The position numbers and the translations under genes are program-made. From Athalassotoga sp049965695 (GTDB lineage: Bacteria; Thermotogota; Thermotogae; Mesoaciditogales; Mesoaciditogaceae), in NCBI RefSeq assembly GCF_049965695.1, contig NZ_JBMFWB010000020.1, forward strand, positions 1-35,900: 35,900 nt of DNA. The letters are read 5' to 3'. The notes below the pieces were generated by a model. The model had not been told where the DNA came from. It saw only the letters and a program-made list of their open reading frames with translations, and did no database searches. Each line of letters starts with the position of its first letter. Positions within the stretch are counted from its first letter, which is position 1. Positions 17,172 through 24,210 of this stretch are shown in pieces.

Positions 17172-17185
17172 CGATACCGGAATCG
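17172..17185 (-). promoter_or_regulatory. Predicted LacI-family operator of the family 5 binding protein/galactoside operon
   Basis: The near-palindrome CGATACCGGAATCG (two CGATnCC half sites meeting at a central CCGG) lies just downstream of the -10 box, about 30 bases before the ATG. The same 14-bp core occurs in the other orientation in front of the lacI gene. The position over the transcription start is the classical place for repression by a LacI-family protein. Confidence 0.75.
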
Positions 17186-17197
17186 GTTTCAACAATT

Positions 17198-17225
17198 ATT
17201 TTACACCATTTTACAAAAATGACAA
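17198..17225 (-). promoter_or_regulatory. Promoter of the family 5 binding protein/galactoside operon
   Basis: On the minus strand TTGTCA (17220-17225) and TAAAAT (17198-17203) are separated by 16 bases, a good sigma-70-type promoter. The predicted start of transcription falls at the edge of the operator. All genes from the binding protein to galK read the same way with only short gaps, so this is probably the main promoter of the operon. Confidence 0.65.
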
Positions 17226-17350
17226 TTCTTGAATTTGGACAATTTTTGGACATATTCAATCGTTTTTCCGGTTTATGAAAGATTAGAGCATAATAACTCT
17301 CCTTTTATCTAAAAGGCTAATCGTAGTTCCGTTTTTCTAATTTTTAAATT

Positions 17351-19741
17351 CTAAATCAAGTCGTCTTTTAAGGCACCACTTATCGGATCTTCTTCGGAAA
17401 GCGCAAGTGTGGTAAGGATGATCTCTTCGTCTCCTTTGTGAATTCTGGCCAAATAAGCGAAATCACCGTAAATCCAGCCGTAAGTTGTGCCGAAAAGTAT
17501 TTCACCATTTCCTGTCACGTGCATTAAAAGATCATTTTTCAAAAGATGTACATGGCGCATATCTACGATGCCGTTTTCGGAAAGATCGCTAAAGGTTTTT
17601 GGATCCATCCAGTTGAAGTTGGATATCCAGTTGCCTTCAAGAAAATCTTTTTTCTTAACAACTTCCACCGTTGCATCTCCGAAGTTGTATTTTCCGGGAC
17701 TTTCTATGTTTATTATCTTACCTTGATGATTTTTACCTGATCTTTTAAAAATTCCAACCTCTATATAATTTCGTGACAGAATTTCATCTTCTTTTTTTAG
17801 CCTGAACCAAATTTTTTTAAGCCCTATTTTTTTTGCCTTCAAAGATTCTTTTACATGTGTTATTTTGCCGGTCAAATTCATTTCTTTCACGACTTTGTCT
17901 TCTTCAAAATCAATCTCAAGATCGAATTTCCCAGATATATTCGAATAATTTGAAATGGTTATATCAAAATCTATTTCCTCATCTTTGTAAAAGTTGTATC
18001 TTTTCAATCTGGGTATTATAACAATATCAGAATTTATCCATTTAAGCAGTTCAAATCCCCACTTTGGTCTTCTGTGCATATCAAGTAAACCATTTGCCTC
18101 CCAAAAGATGTCTGTAAATTCAGTTATAACGTATCCTTTTATTTTATCGTGAAGGCGCATCTCTTCAATCTGGTACTTCAAAGCGTTGAATTGTTCCTTT
18201 TGCGCTAAAATGGCAAATTCTTCGTAATTTTTAAAATGCCTCGAAAGGGATGAATTTAAAAAGCGATCCTCGACTCCGTTTGGAATCGTTTCTTTTATAT
18301 CTCTGAATGATCTATCCATTCTTTTGACATCCCGTATGAAGGCAGGAAGACCCCAAACTCCAAATTCCGAGATCATTTTTGGCTCTTGCCCGTTCTCTTT
18401 TGAATCTCCATATGTTGAAAACGTCTTGAAGGTACCCGATGCAAATCTCGAAAGATCTGAATTCCAGTCTTCAAAATGATCCAGAGATTTGTAAAAATGA
18501 AAATCGTTGAGATCGCTTTCGATGTGAAAATTATTGCAACACGCGGAATTATCAACGACAAGTCTGTTTCCAATTATTCCTTTTGATTTGCTGTATATTT
18601 CGTTCATCCATTCTCTTTGCTCTGCCTTTGAAAGATCGACTCCCCAACTTTCATTTATGATCGTGAATATAACAAAAGACGGGTGGTTATAATCTCTTTT
18701 TATTATCTCGAATAAAGTTTTTTCATACTCTCGAATTGATTTTTCACTGAATTTATCGAAATTCGGAACTTCTTCCCATATCAAAAGACCAACTTCATCT
18801 GCAAGATCTAAATATCTTTTATCAGGCACTTTGATATGGCATCTCAAAAGATTTAGCCCCATCTGCTTTGCCTTCAAAAATTCATCTCTTAGATAACTGA
18901 TCGATGGCGTTGTGTATAAAGTAACGGGATAAAAATCTTGATCAAGAGCGCCCCGTATAAAAATTTCCTTCCCGTTTAAGAGTATCTTGCCATTCACCGA
19001 TTCAATATCTCGAAATCCGATCTTAGATTCCCAAAGATCTATAACCTTGTCTTCAATCAATTCAAGTTGGAGCGAGTACAGTTTTGGATTGTCCAATGAC
19101 CATGGAATAATCTTATCAACAGAAAATTCAAAAATAAAATCCTTGGAATCGAGAAGATGCGATTTATCGATCAAGACCTTTTCTTCATCTTTCAGGATAA
19201 CTCTTATCTTTGAATTTGCTTTATCTTCTAAACTTCCATGGATTTTCAGTGAATGTTTAAGATAAGATGCGTCTACATAGAGTTCATCAAAAAAGTTTCT
19301 TCCTTTTTCCGTTATATAAACATCTCTCCATATCCCGCTTATATTTCCGTACCAGTTCGGAATTCCGTTCTGCTTTCCGTGTAAAATATCGGTCGCCATC
19401 TCTTCTTCCAAATCATGGACCTGAACGATAATTTCATTTTGTCTCTTCAAAAACTTTGTTATTTCAAAAGAAAAAGGAGTATAGCCGCCATCGTGAGACC
19501 CAAGAAAATTACCGTTAATAAAAATATCTGCATGATAATCAACGGCATCGAAGTTGAGGAAATATCTTTTTTGAGGATCAAAATCGATAGCAAAGTCTTT
19601 TTTGAAGAGCATATATTTCTTGTGATCAAAAAATTCTTCAACACATGATGGGATTTCGATCTGATCCTCAAAGATACCTTTAAAATTCGTTATTTTATTT
19701 TCCGATGTGAAGAATTTCCATGTACCGTTTAAAGATAACAT
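17351..19741 (-). CDS. Glycoside hydrolase family 2 enzyme (beta-galactosidase/beta-glucuronidase/beta-mannosidase-like)
   Basis: A second, shorter GH2 enzyme of 796 residues without signal peptide. The N-terminal sugar-binding sandwich includes ADIFINGNFLGSHDGGYTPF near residue 80. The TIM barrel has the acid/base Glu in FTIINESWGVD (about E364) and the nucleophile Glu in KMISEFGVWG (about E459). The C-terminal part is beta-rich and divergent. It lacks the WYGRGPHENY-type motif of LacZ, so it is not simply a second lacZ; the precise sugar cannot be read from sequence. The ATG is preceded by GAGGAGG. It lies between two family 5 binding proteins, so its substrate may be the glycoside these proteins import. 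A hairpin terminator separates it from the gene upstream. Confidence 0.88.
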   Translation of the reverse strand: MLSLNGTWKFFTSENKITNFKGIFEDQIEIPSCVEEFFDHKKYMLFKKDFAIDFDPQKRYFLNFDAVDYHADIFINGNFLGSHDGGYTPFSFEITKFLKRQNEIIVQVHDLEEEMATDILHGKQNGIPNWYGNISGIWRDVYITEKGRNFFDELYVDASYLKHSLKIHGSLEDKANSKIRVILKDEEKVLIDKSHLLDSKDFIFEFSVDKIIPWSLDNPKLYSLQLELIEDKVIDLWESKIGFRDIESVNGKILLNGKEIFIRGALDQDFYPVTLYTTPSISYLRDEFLKAKQMGLNLLRCHIKVPDKRYLDLADEVGLLIWEEVPNFDKFSEKSIREYEKTLFEIIKRDYNHPSFVIFTIINESWGVDLSKAEQREWMNEIYSKSKGIIGNRLVVDNSACCNNFHIESDLNDFHFYKSLDHFEDWNSDLSRFASGTFKTFSTYGDSKENGQEPKMISEFGVWGLPAFIRDVKRMDRSFRDIKETIPNGVEDRFLNSSLSRHFKNYEEFAILAQKEQFNALKYQIEEMRLHDKIKGYVITEFTDIFWEANGLLDMHRRPKWGFELLKWINSDIVIIPRLKRYNFYKDEEIDFDITISNYSNISGKFDLEIDFEEDKVVKEMNLTGKITHVKESLKAKKIGLKKIWFRLKKEDEILSRNYIEVGIFKRSGKNHQGKIINIESPGKYNFGDATVEVVKKKDFLEGNWISNFNWMDPKTFSDLSENGIVDMRHVHLLKNDLLMHVTGNGEILFGTTYGWIYGDFAYLARIHKGDEEIILTTLALSEEDPISGALKDDLI

Positions 19742-19771
19742 ATGATTTCCTCCTCGTAAGGCTCATTTAAA

Positions 19772-19800
19772 AAGAGGGGAATCGTTCTTACTCCCCTCTT
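19772..19800 (-). terminator. Intrinsic terminator after the broken family 5 binding protein gene
   Basis: On the minus strand AAGAGGGGA / TCCCCTCTT forms a 9-bp stem with an 11-base loop followed by TTTAAA (five T in a row with the stem end). It starts 25 bases after the stop of the upstream gene. A-rich sequence on the other side would let it work in both directions. Confidence 0.75.
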
Positions 19801-19824
19801 TCAAAAAAATATCTTCTTTTTTTA

Positions 19825-21261
19825 TTATTTAAGATGCACATTCAATCCCATCAATTCTCCACCATATAAACCTGCATATCCCATGAATTCACTGTAGGTG
19901 TATGGATCAGATTCATTTGGAAATCCTGTGAAGTTACTCTCGCTCCATTCTCCAAACATTGTTCTATTTGTCAATGGAATGAATGGAAGATCCATCAACA
20001 TAATGCGTTCAATTGTATATATGGCCTCTTTCTGAAGTTTTAAATTACTTGTTGATGAAAATACCTGCAAAGCTGATGTAACAAGCGGGTTTGTGTAACG
20101 TGAATAATCAGAAATAGCTGTTTGTCCTATTGGTGCTGAAAATGCCGGATTGAATTCGCTATAGTAAAGGTAGTATGGAGAAGGGCCAATGCCAGCTCCT
20201 GAACTTATTGCCATGTCAAATGTTCCACTCATTAACGAGGTCATGTAAGTAGATCCCGCTTCTTGATCTATTACCGTATATATGCCAACATTTTTAAGAT
20301 TTTCAGAGATTATCTGAGCCATTGTTATAAAATCTGTGGCACCAACTGGAACGAGAATCTTGAAAGTTGGCAATGCTTCTCCATTAGAACCAACAAGTTG
20401 GTCATTTGAATTCTTTTTGAATCCTATCGAAGTTAACAAATCTTGAGCTTCTTGTAAATTATAAGATCCCAATTCGGACGCAAGAGGTGTTAAAGTTGGA
20501 TCCATCCATTCGTCAATTTGAAGAGGAATTATTCCAGTTGGATTTGCAGTTCCCCCTACGTTGTAGTACGCTTTTTCTTCAAGTGAACTCTTGTTTATGG
20601 CAAAATTTATAGCTCTTCTAAATACCGGATTGTTAAATGGATATTTTAAAGTGTTGAATAACAGAATGTTTATGCTATAAACTGGCCACCAGTATTTGTT
20701 AACAGAAGGATTTTTGTTTGCCCATATCTGTTGAATATTTGGAATAAATGCTCCTACTAAATCTGCTTTATTCGCTAAAAGCATTTCAAGTGCTGTTGTG
20801 TTTGATAAAACAACGGTATAAGCAATGTTGTCTATGTAAGGTTTTCCTTTCATCCAGTAATTAGGATTTTTGGTAAGAGTTACAGTGTTGTTTGGTACAT
20901 TAACACTTTTAACTATAAAAGGTCCTGTACCAATTGGTTCAGGGTTATCCCATTCTGAAGGATTTTTGACAGATGCCCATATATGTTCAGGAATTATTGG
21001 TCTAGTAGCTAAATTAAGTAAAAATGAAGTATTTGCTTTATAAAAAGAAAAAATCACGTCATCACCTGTCGCTTGGACACTTTCAAGATATGATGATGGT
21101 GCCCAAATGCCACTTAAATCAATTGATGGATTCTGTTTTAAATAGTTGAAGGTGAAAACAACATCATTAGCAGTAAATGGTGTTCCATCTGACCATTTTA
21201 CATCTTGCCTAATTTTCACCATAAGTTTGAGATCGTTATCTGACCATTTATAAGAGGTACC
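19825..21261 (-). pseudogene. Family 5 substrate-binding protein lacking its N-terminal part
   Basis: Homologous over its whole length to the intact family 5 protein at 15423-17141 (for example KWSDGTPFTANDVVFTFNYL, and the shared C-terminal NPLVTSALQ region). Homology starts abruptly at GTSYKWSDNDL, equivalent to GTNYEWSNNNL about 100 residues into the paralogue. The frame upstream of this point hits a TAA within a few codons; the first in-frame ATG is at 21222, giving a 465-residue product without signal peptide or the first part of the fold. A short ORF with a signal-like N terminus runs into the junction in another frame. This looks like a deletion with frameshift, or an assembly join. 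It follows lacI directly. Confidence 0.8.
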
Positions 21262-21322
21262 CCAACAGAGCTGTTATCCCGAAAGCTACTAAAAGCATTA
21301 TGTAACCTTTATATGTTCTCAT
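21248..21322 (-). pseudogene. 24-codon remnant with signal-peptide-like N terminus
   Basis: Translates to MRTYKGYIMLLVAFGITALL followed by four codons and a stop. The ATG overlaps the 3' end of lacI by 14 bases. A positively charged start with one hydrophobic stretch fits a signal peptide or the first helix of a permease. It ends by running out of frame (+1) into the sequence where binding-protein homology begins. It probably represents the lost 5' end of the broken family 5 gene, but it could derive from another membrane-protein gene. Confidence 0.45.
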
Positions 21323-22310
21323 GCTTATCACTCGAACTTTCTCTTTCAATCAAAACTGTATCCAAGATCTTTGTTTTTCGATCGGACAGAATTTCAAAAG
21401 ATTCTTTTCCCATTTCTTGCTTTTGTATTCTCATCGTTGTCAGAGACGGAGTTATCAAGGCAGAAAACGGTATATCATCATATCCTATGACTTTTACTTC
21501 TTGAGGAATTTTTATTTTGTTCTCTTTTAACGCTTTAATAACACCGAATGCCATCAAATCGTTGTAAGCGAAGATCCCATCAAATTTCACGCTGTCACGG
21601 ATCAATTCCATAACTGATTTGTATCCGCCATCTATCTCTATGCCACCTGTTTTTATAAGCCTATCGCCTATCTCAATTCCAGCCTCTTTGAGGGCCATTT
21701 TGTACCCTTCACATCTTTCTATCGATGCCGTGTTGTAAGGCTGAGCCCCTACAAAGGCTATTTTTTTGCACCCCCTTTCGATAAGATGCCGTGTGGCTCT
21801 GTATCCTCCGTCGACTTCATCGCTGTATACCATCGGAATTCCCATGGGCTCAAATTCTTTTATGTGTCTTCCGATTATGACAAATGGCACTCCCAAATTC
21901 CTTATCATGAAAAGATCGTCGTATTTTTCCTGGTTTGGGGCTATCAAGAGGCCATCAACACGCCTTTGAATAAGAGTTTGAATTGCCCTTACTTCTCTTT
22001 CATAACTTCTCGATGTGTTGGCAAGAATAATCTGATATCCCTTCTCCTGAGCCTGAGACTCGACTCCTTTTAGCACCTCGGCCCAGAAAGGATTAGCGTT
22101 GTCTTCAATGATTACGCCTATGGTATGTGTCTTTTGAAATTTCAAAGAAGCGGCAAAACGATTGGGAACATATCCCAATGCTCGTGCGGTTTCGGATATT
22201 CTTTTCCTTGTTTCTTCACTTACATCTTGCCTTCCGTTAAGTGCTCTTGATGCCGCGCTTAAAGAAACACCAGCCTTTTTTGCGACATCTTTTAAAGTAA
22301 TGTAACTCAT
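21309..22310 (-). CDS. LacI-family transcriptional regulator
   Basis: Sugar-responsive DNA-binding regulator. The N-terminal HTH and hinge helix are canonical (TLKDVAKKAGVSLSAASRAL, then YVPNRFAASLK). A periplasmic-binding-protein-like effector domain follows (HTIGVIIEDNANPFWAEVL, then VDGLLIAPN; GCKKIAFVGAQPYN; VKVIGYDDIPFSALITPSLTT). The ATG at 22310 is preceded by GGAGGTAAAA; the frame is open four codons further but that part contains the ribosome site. It has 333 residues, normal for the family. The gene carries a predicted operator over its own start site, and the same core lies in front of the family 5 binding protein gene. It probably represses itself and the galactoside operon until an inducing sugar appears. 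Confidence 0.93.
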   Translation of the reverse strand: MSYITLKDVAKKAGVSLSAASRALNGRQDVSEETRKRISETARALGYVPNRFAASLKFQKTHTIGVIIEDNANPFWAEVLKGVESQAQEKGYQIILANTSRSYEREVRAIQTLIQRRVDGLLIAPNQEKYDDLFMIRNLGVPFVIIGRHIKEFEPMGIPMVYSDEVDGGYRATRHLIERGCKKIAFVGAQPYNTASIERCEGYKMALKEAGIEIGDRLIKTGGIEIDGGYKSVMELIRDSVKFDGIFAYNDLMAFGVIKALKENKIKIPQEVKVIGYDDIPFSALITPSLTTMRIQKQEMGKESFEILSDRKTKILDTVLIERESSSDKHENI

Positions 22311-22325
22311 TTTTACCTCCACAAT

Positions 22326-22339
22326 CGATTCCGGTATCG
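22326..22339 (-). promoter_or_regulatory. Predicted LacI-family autoregulatory operator
   Basis: CGATTCCGGTATCG on the plus strand is the reverse complement of CGATACCGGAATCG found at 17172-17185, within a longer shared context. A further overlapping half site, CGATTCCGATAC, follows at 22338-22349. The core ends 12 bases downstream of the -10 box, 15 bases before the lacI ATG, so it covers the transcription start. Confidence 0.75.
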
Positions 22340-22351
22340 ATTCCGATACAA

Positions 22352-22380
22352 TTTATACAATTTATTTTAAGAATTGTCAA
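22352..22380 (-). promoter_or_regulatory. Promoter of the LacI-family regulator gene
   Basis: On the minus strand TTGACA (22375-22380) and TATAAA (22352-22357) are separated by 17 bases, close to the sigma-70 consensus. The operator lies immediately downstream. Confidence 0.8.
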
Positions 22381-22425
22381 ACACGATTTAAGGCGTTTAA
22401 AGACGATTTTAGGTCTTTTTCGATG

Positions 22426-22441
22426 AATAACAATTGTTATT
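22426..22441. promoter_or_regulatory. Perfect 16-bp palindrome upstream of lacI
   Basis: AATAACAATTGTTATT is a perfect palindrome 46 bases upstream of the lacI -35 box. It is preceded by TCGATGAATAACA, which recurs with one mismatch (TCGATGAATATCA) about 50 bases further on. It could be a binding site for a dimeric regulator; no partner site was found elsewhere in the window. Confidence 0.35.
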
Positions 22442-22534
22442 TCGCTGATTTGAATTATATCAACATTTATCGATGAATATCATGAAATATTATAGTTGAC
22501 AACTCATAAAAAGCCGAATGTTCATTTAATTTAA

Positions 22535-22642
22535 GCCGAGGACAGGATGCCTCCGAGATGGCCTCCGCAGCCTGCGAGGACCAGACATTGAGTGGGGCAC
22601 CTGCCATCGCTGCGATTCGGAATTTAAAACTGACTCAGTATA
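22535..22642 (+). repeat. Structured dispersed element, copy A
   Basis: A GC-rich island in AT-rich DNA with a 65-nt core (22541-22605) bounded by GACAGG and CCTGCC. It shares the 14-nt GCGAGGACCAGACA and the bounding motifs with copy B at 28281-28345, which has the same core length. Inner pairing TGCCTC/GGGGCA and CCTC-GCAG/CTGCGAGG can form, so the fold is kept although the sequence differs. The 3' flank (AACTGACTCAGTATA) also matches copy B (AGTTGAATCAGTATA). Confidence 0.7.
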
Positions 22643-22833
22643 AATGGATATTTGATTTTTAAAGTTAAGTTGATGTATTTTATATTCATAAAAGATGTTT
22701 TTATCATTACATTCGTGACTTTTGTTGCGTTAACGATCCATAAAGAATAATCTTTGAATAATTGTTGGTAAAATATTGGAAGTCAAAATTTTCCTTATTT
22801 TATAATGATTTGCGAATTTGCATCTAAAAGGCG

Positions 22834-22854
22834 ATCCCGCATCACGTGCGGGAT
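22834..22854. repeat. REP-like perfect hairpin
   Basis: ATCCCGCA / TGCGGGAT forms a perfect 8-bp stem with a 5-base loop containing part of CACGTG, and is followed by GACG. It resembles the GC-rich palindromic repeats found between genes in many bacteria. There is no T tract, so it is not an obvious terminator. Confidence 0.55.
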
Positions 22855-22925
22855 GACGTTGTTTTGTTTTTTCATCTGCTATTGGCTATTTGCCATGTGC
22901 CGCTTTTTTTAATCCCTAATCTCCG

Positions 22926-22978
22926 ATCTCTAATGTCTTTTTGTGCGTCGGCCACCTCGCGGCATCATGCTCTCCGCC
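22926..22978 (-). repeat. Structured dispersed element, decayed copy C
   Basis: Read on the plus strand, TCGGCCACCTCGCGGCATCATG followed by CTCTCCGCC aligns with the reverse complement of copy A (AGGCCATCTCGGAGGCATCCTG) and of copy B (GCGTCGGCCACC, then CTCCGCC). A further match, TCTAATGTCT against TCAATGTCT, lies upstream. The bounding hairpin is incomplete, so this is a partial or decayed copy in inverted orientation to A. Confidence 0.5.
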
Positions 22979-22989
22979 TCCGTCCGTCC

Positions 22990-23050
22990 TTTCCACGCGT
23001 TACTATTTTTTCTACATGTCACCGGCTACCAACCACGTGCCAATTTTTAA
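22990..23050. repeat. Dispersed intergenic repeat, copy 2 (divergent)
   Basis: TTTCCACGCGTTAC, CTACATGTCACC, GGCTACCAACCACGTGC and ATTTTTAA resemble the second half of copy 1 (2922-2998) in units, order and ending. It stops immediately before an extended -10 promoter, just as copy 1 does. Sequence at 22875-22903 (GCTATTGGCTATTTGCCATG) may be a further degraded part. Confidence 0.5.
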
Positions 23051-23058
23051 GTTTAATT

Positions 23059-23067
23059 TGCTATAAT
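23059..23067 (+). promoter_or_regulatory. Extended -10 promoter of the ferritin-like gene
   Basis: TGCTATAAT is a perfect TGn-TATAAT box, 28 bases before the ATG, with AAGGGAGG as ribosome site. The preceding bases (ATTTTTAAGTTTAATTTG) match those of the promoter at 3008-3016 closely. No good -35 box is visible. Confidence 0.65.
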
Positions 23068-23095
23068 AAAAGAAACGTAAAGGGAGGAATTTAAA

Positions 23096-23431
23096 ATGCC
23101 GGAATTCGGAAGCGCTTTTTCAGGTCTTGCAAATGATAGGAAACTCACCCATGAAGAACTTGTCAGAGCCATAAGATTTATGATAGCGGCAGAATATGAA
23201 GCAATTCAGATGTACACTCAACTTGCCGAGTCAACTGATGACAAAGTTGCCGTGGCCGTACTTAAAGACATATCGGATGAAGAGCGTGTGCATGCGGGAG
23301 AATTTTTAAGACTTCTTAAGTATTTGGACTCAAGCGAAGAAAAATTTTATGAAAATGGTACCCATGAAGTTGAAGAAATGCTCGAAAAGATAGAAGACAA
23401 GGCAAAAAAAGGCCAAAAGAAAGGTAAATAA
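23096..23431 (+). CDS. EncFtn-like ferritin-family (half-ferritin) protein
   Basis: A 111-residue iron-binding protein of the encapsulated-ferritin type. It has two helices, with a Glu in AAEYEAIQMY (about E33) and a single ExxH pair in DEERVHAGEF (about E63 and H66). One such set means that two subunits must meet to form a ferroxidase centre, as in EncFtn. The sequence pattern also matches the N-terminal ferritin-like domain that archaeal (Pyrococcus) encapsulins carry (compare LxxAIIAELDAINLYEQ and EEKAHVGEF, from memory). The tail is Glu/Lys-rich and ends KKGQKKGK, without the usual encapsulin cargo-loading sequence. No encapsulin gene is adjacent. It would oxidise and store iron or remove peroxide. 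It is followed 9 bases later by the NIF3 gene. Confidence 0.82.
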   Translation: MPEFGSAFSGLANDRKLTHEELVRAIRFMIAAEYEAIQMYTQLAESTDDKVAVAVLKDISDEERVHAGEFLRLLKYLDSSEEKFYENGTHEVEEMLEKIEDKAKKGQKKGK

Positions 23432-23440
23432 GGAAATTTG

Positions 23441-24208
23441 ATGCTTGTAAAAGAATTCATATCCAAAATAGAAGAAAAATTTCCTCTGTCTCTTCAACAG
23501 GATTACGATAACAGCGGAATTCAAATAGAAGGCCCCAATTTAGAGTTATCAAATGTGATAGTTACTTTAGATGTTACCGAACAATCTGTTGAAAGGGCGA
23601 TTGAAACCAATGCACAAATGATATTAAGCCATCATCCAATGTTCTTTCATCCTTTAAAATCGATAAAATCTGGCAATTTCAGAGAGAGAATGATTTACCC
23701 GATTATCATGAATTCGATCAGCGTGTATTCAGCCCATACAAACTACGATGCCGCAAAAAACGGACTTAACGATTTGTTGTCTGAAAAATTAGAACTCAAA
23801 GATGTAAAGCCTTTGATGAAGATGGATGATTTTGGAAACGGAATAGGCAGGGTTGGATATATCAGAAAGCAGCCAATTGAAGAATTTGTCAATTTTGTGA
23901 AAGAAAAATTGGAATCGGATCACGTTAAATTTGCACCCGCCGAAAGCCGCTATGTAGAAAAGATCGCAATATGTTCGGGTGCCGGATCTGATCTTTTGGA
24001 CAGTGTGCTTTCGTCAGATGTTGATCTTTACATAACAGGTGACCTTTCATATCACGAAATAGCGACGGCCGTTCAGTCAGGTTTGTCTTTGATCGTTGTC
24101 GATCATGATGAAACTGAAAAATTCTTTGAGGACGGAATGATAGACTTTGCGAATTCATTTGGAATTAAAACCACAAAGTATCACGAGAGATTTTATTGGA
24201 TTTTATGA
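23441..24208 (+). CDS. NIF3/DUF34 family metal-binding protein (GTP cyclohydrolase I type 2-like)
   Basis: Member of the NIF3 (YbgI/YqfO) family, a dinuclear metal protein of unsettled function; the database name GTP cyclohydrolase 1 type 2 homologue is tentative. Family motifs are visible: QDYDNSGIQIEG near the N terminus, ILSHHPMFFHPLKSI with the metal-binding His pair near residue 65, YSAHTNYDAAKNGLND about 35 residues later, and C-terminal GDLSYHEIATAVQSG plus VVDHDETEKFFEDGM. About 255 residues is the short form, without the inserted middle domain. The ATG at 23441 has AAGGAA upstream; a TTG one codon earlier is possible. It is co-transcribed with the ferritin-like gene, so a metal-handling role is suggestive but unproven. 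Confidence 0.9.
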   Translation: MLVKEFISKIEEKFPLSLQQDYDNSGIQIEGPNLELSNVIVTLDVTEQSVERAIETNAQMILSHHPMFFHPLKSIKSGNFRERMIYPIIMNSISVYSAHTNYDAAKNGLNDLLSEKLELKDVKPLMKMDDFGNGIGRVGYIRKQPIEEFVNFVKEKLESDHVKFAPAESRYVEKIAICSGAGSDLLDSVLSSDVDLYITGDLSYHEIATAVQSGLSLIVVDHDETEKFFEDGMIDFANSFGIKTTKYHERFYWIL

Positions 24209-24210
24209 TT

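Larger units (their letters stand above)
22311..23095. other. 785-base non-coding region with several repeats
   Basis: No supportable gene lies between lacI and the ferritin-like gene. It holds, in order: the lacI operator and promoter; a 16-bp palindrome; a structured 65-nt element; about 220 bases of AT-rich sequence without recognisable features; a perfect GC-rich hairpin; a decayed inverted copy of the structured element; a copy of the pyrimidine-rich dispersed repeat; and the promoter of the ferritin-like gene. One short open frame at 22846-23094 is made of repeat sequence and is not credible as a gene. Confidence 0.75.

Noticed and set aside
17283..17291. Two-codon ORF (ATG CTC TAA) behind a strong AAAGGAGAG site on the minus strand
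   Set aside because: It lies upstream of the predicted promoter and after the GH2 gene. It could be a remnant of a lost gene start, but nothing shows a function.
22846..23094. 82-codon plus-strand open frame before the ferritin-like gene
   Set aside because: It is made entirely of intergenic repeat sequence and covers the ferritin promoter; no protein-like pattern is seen.
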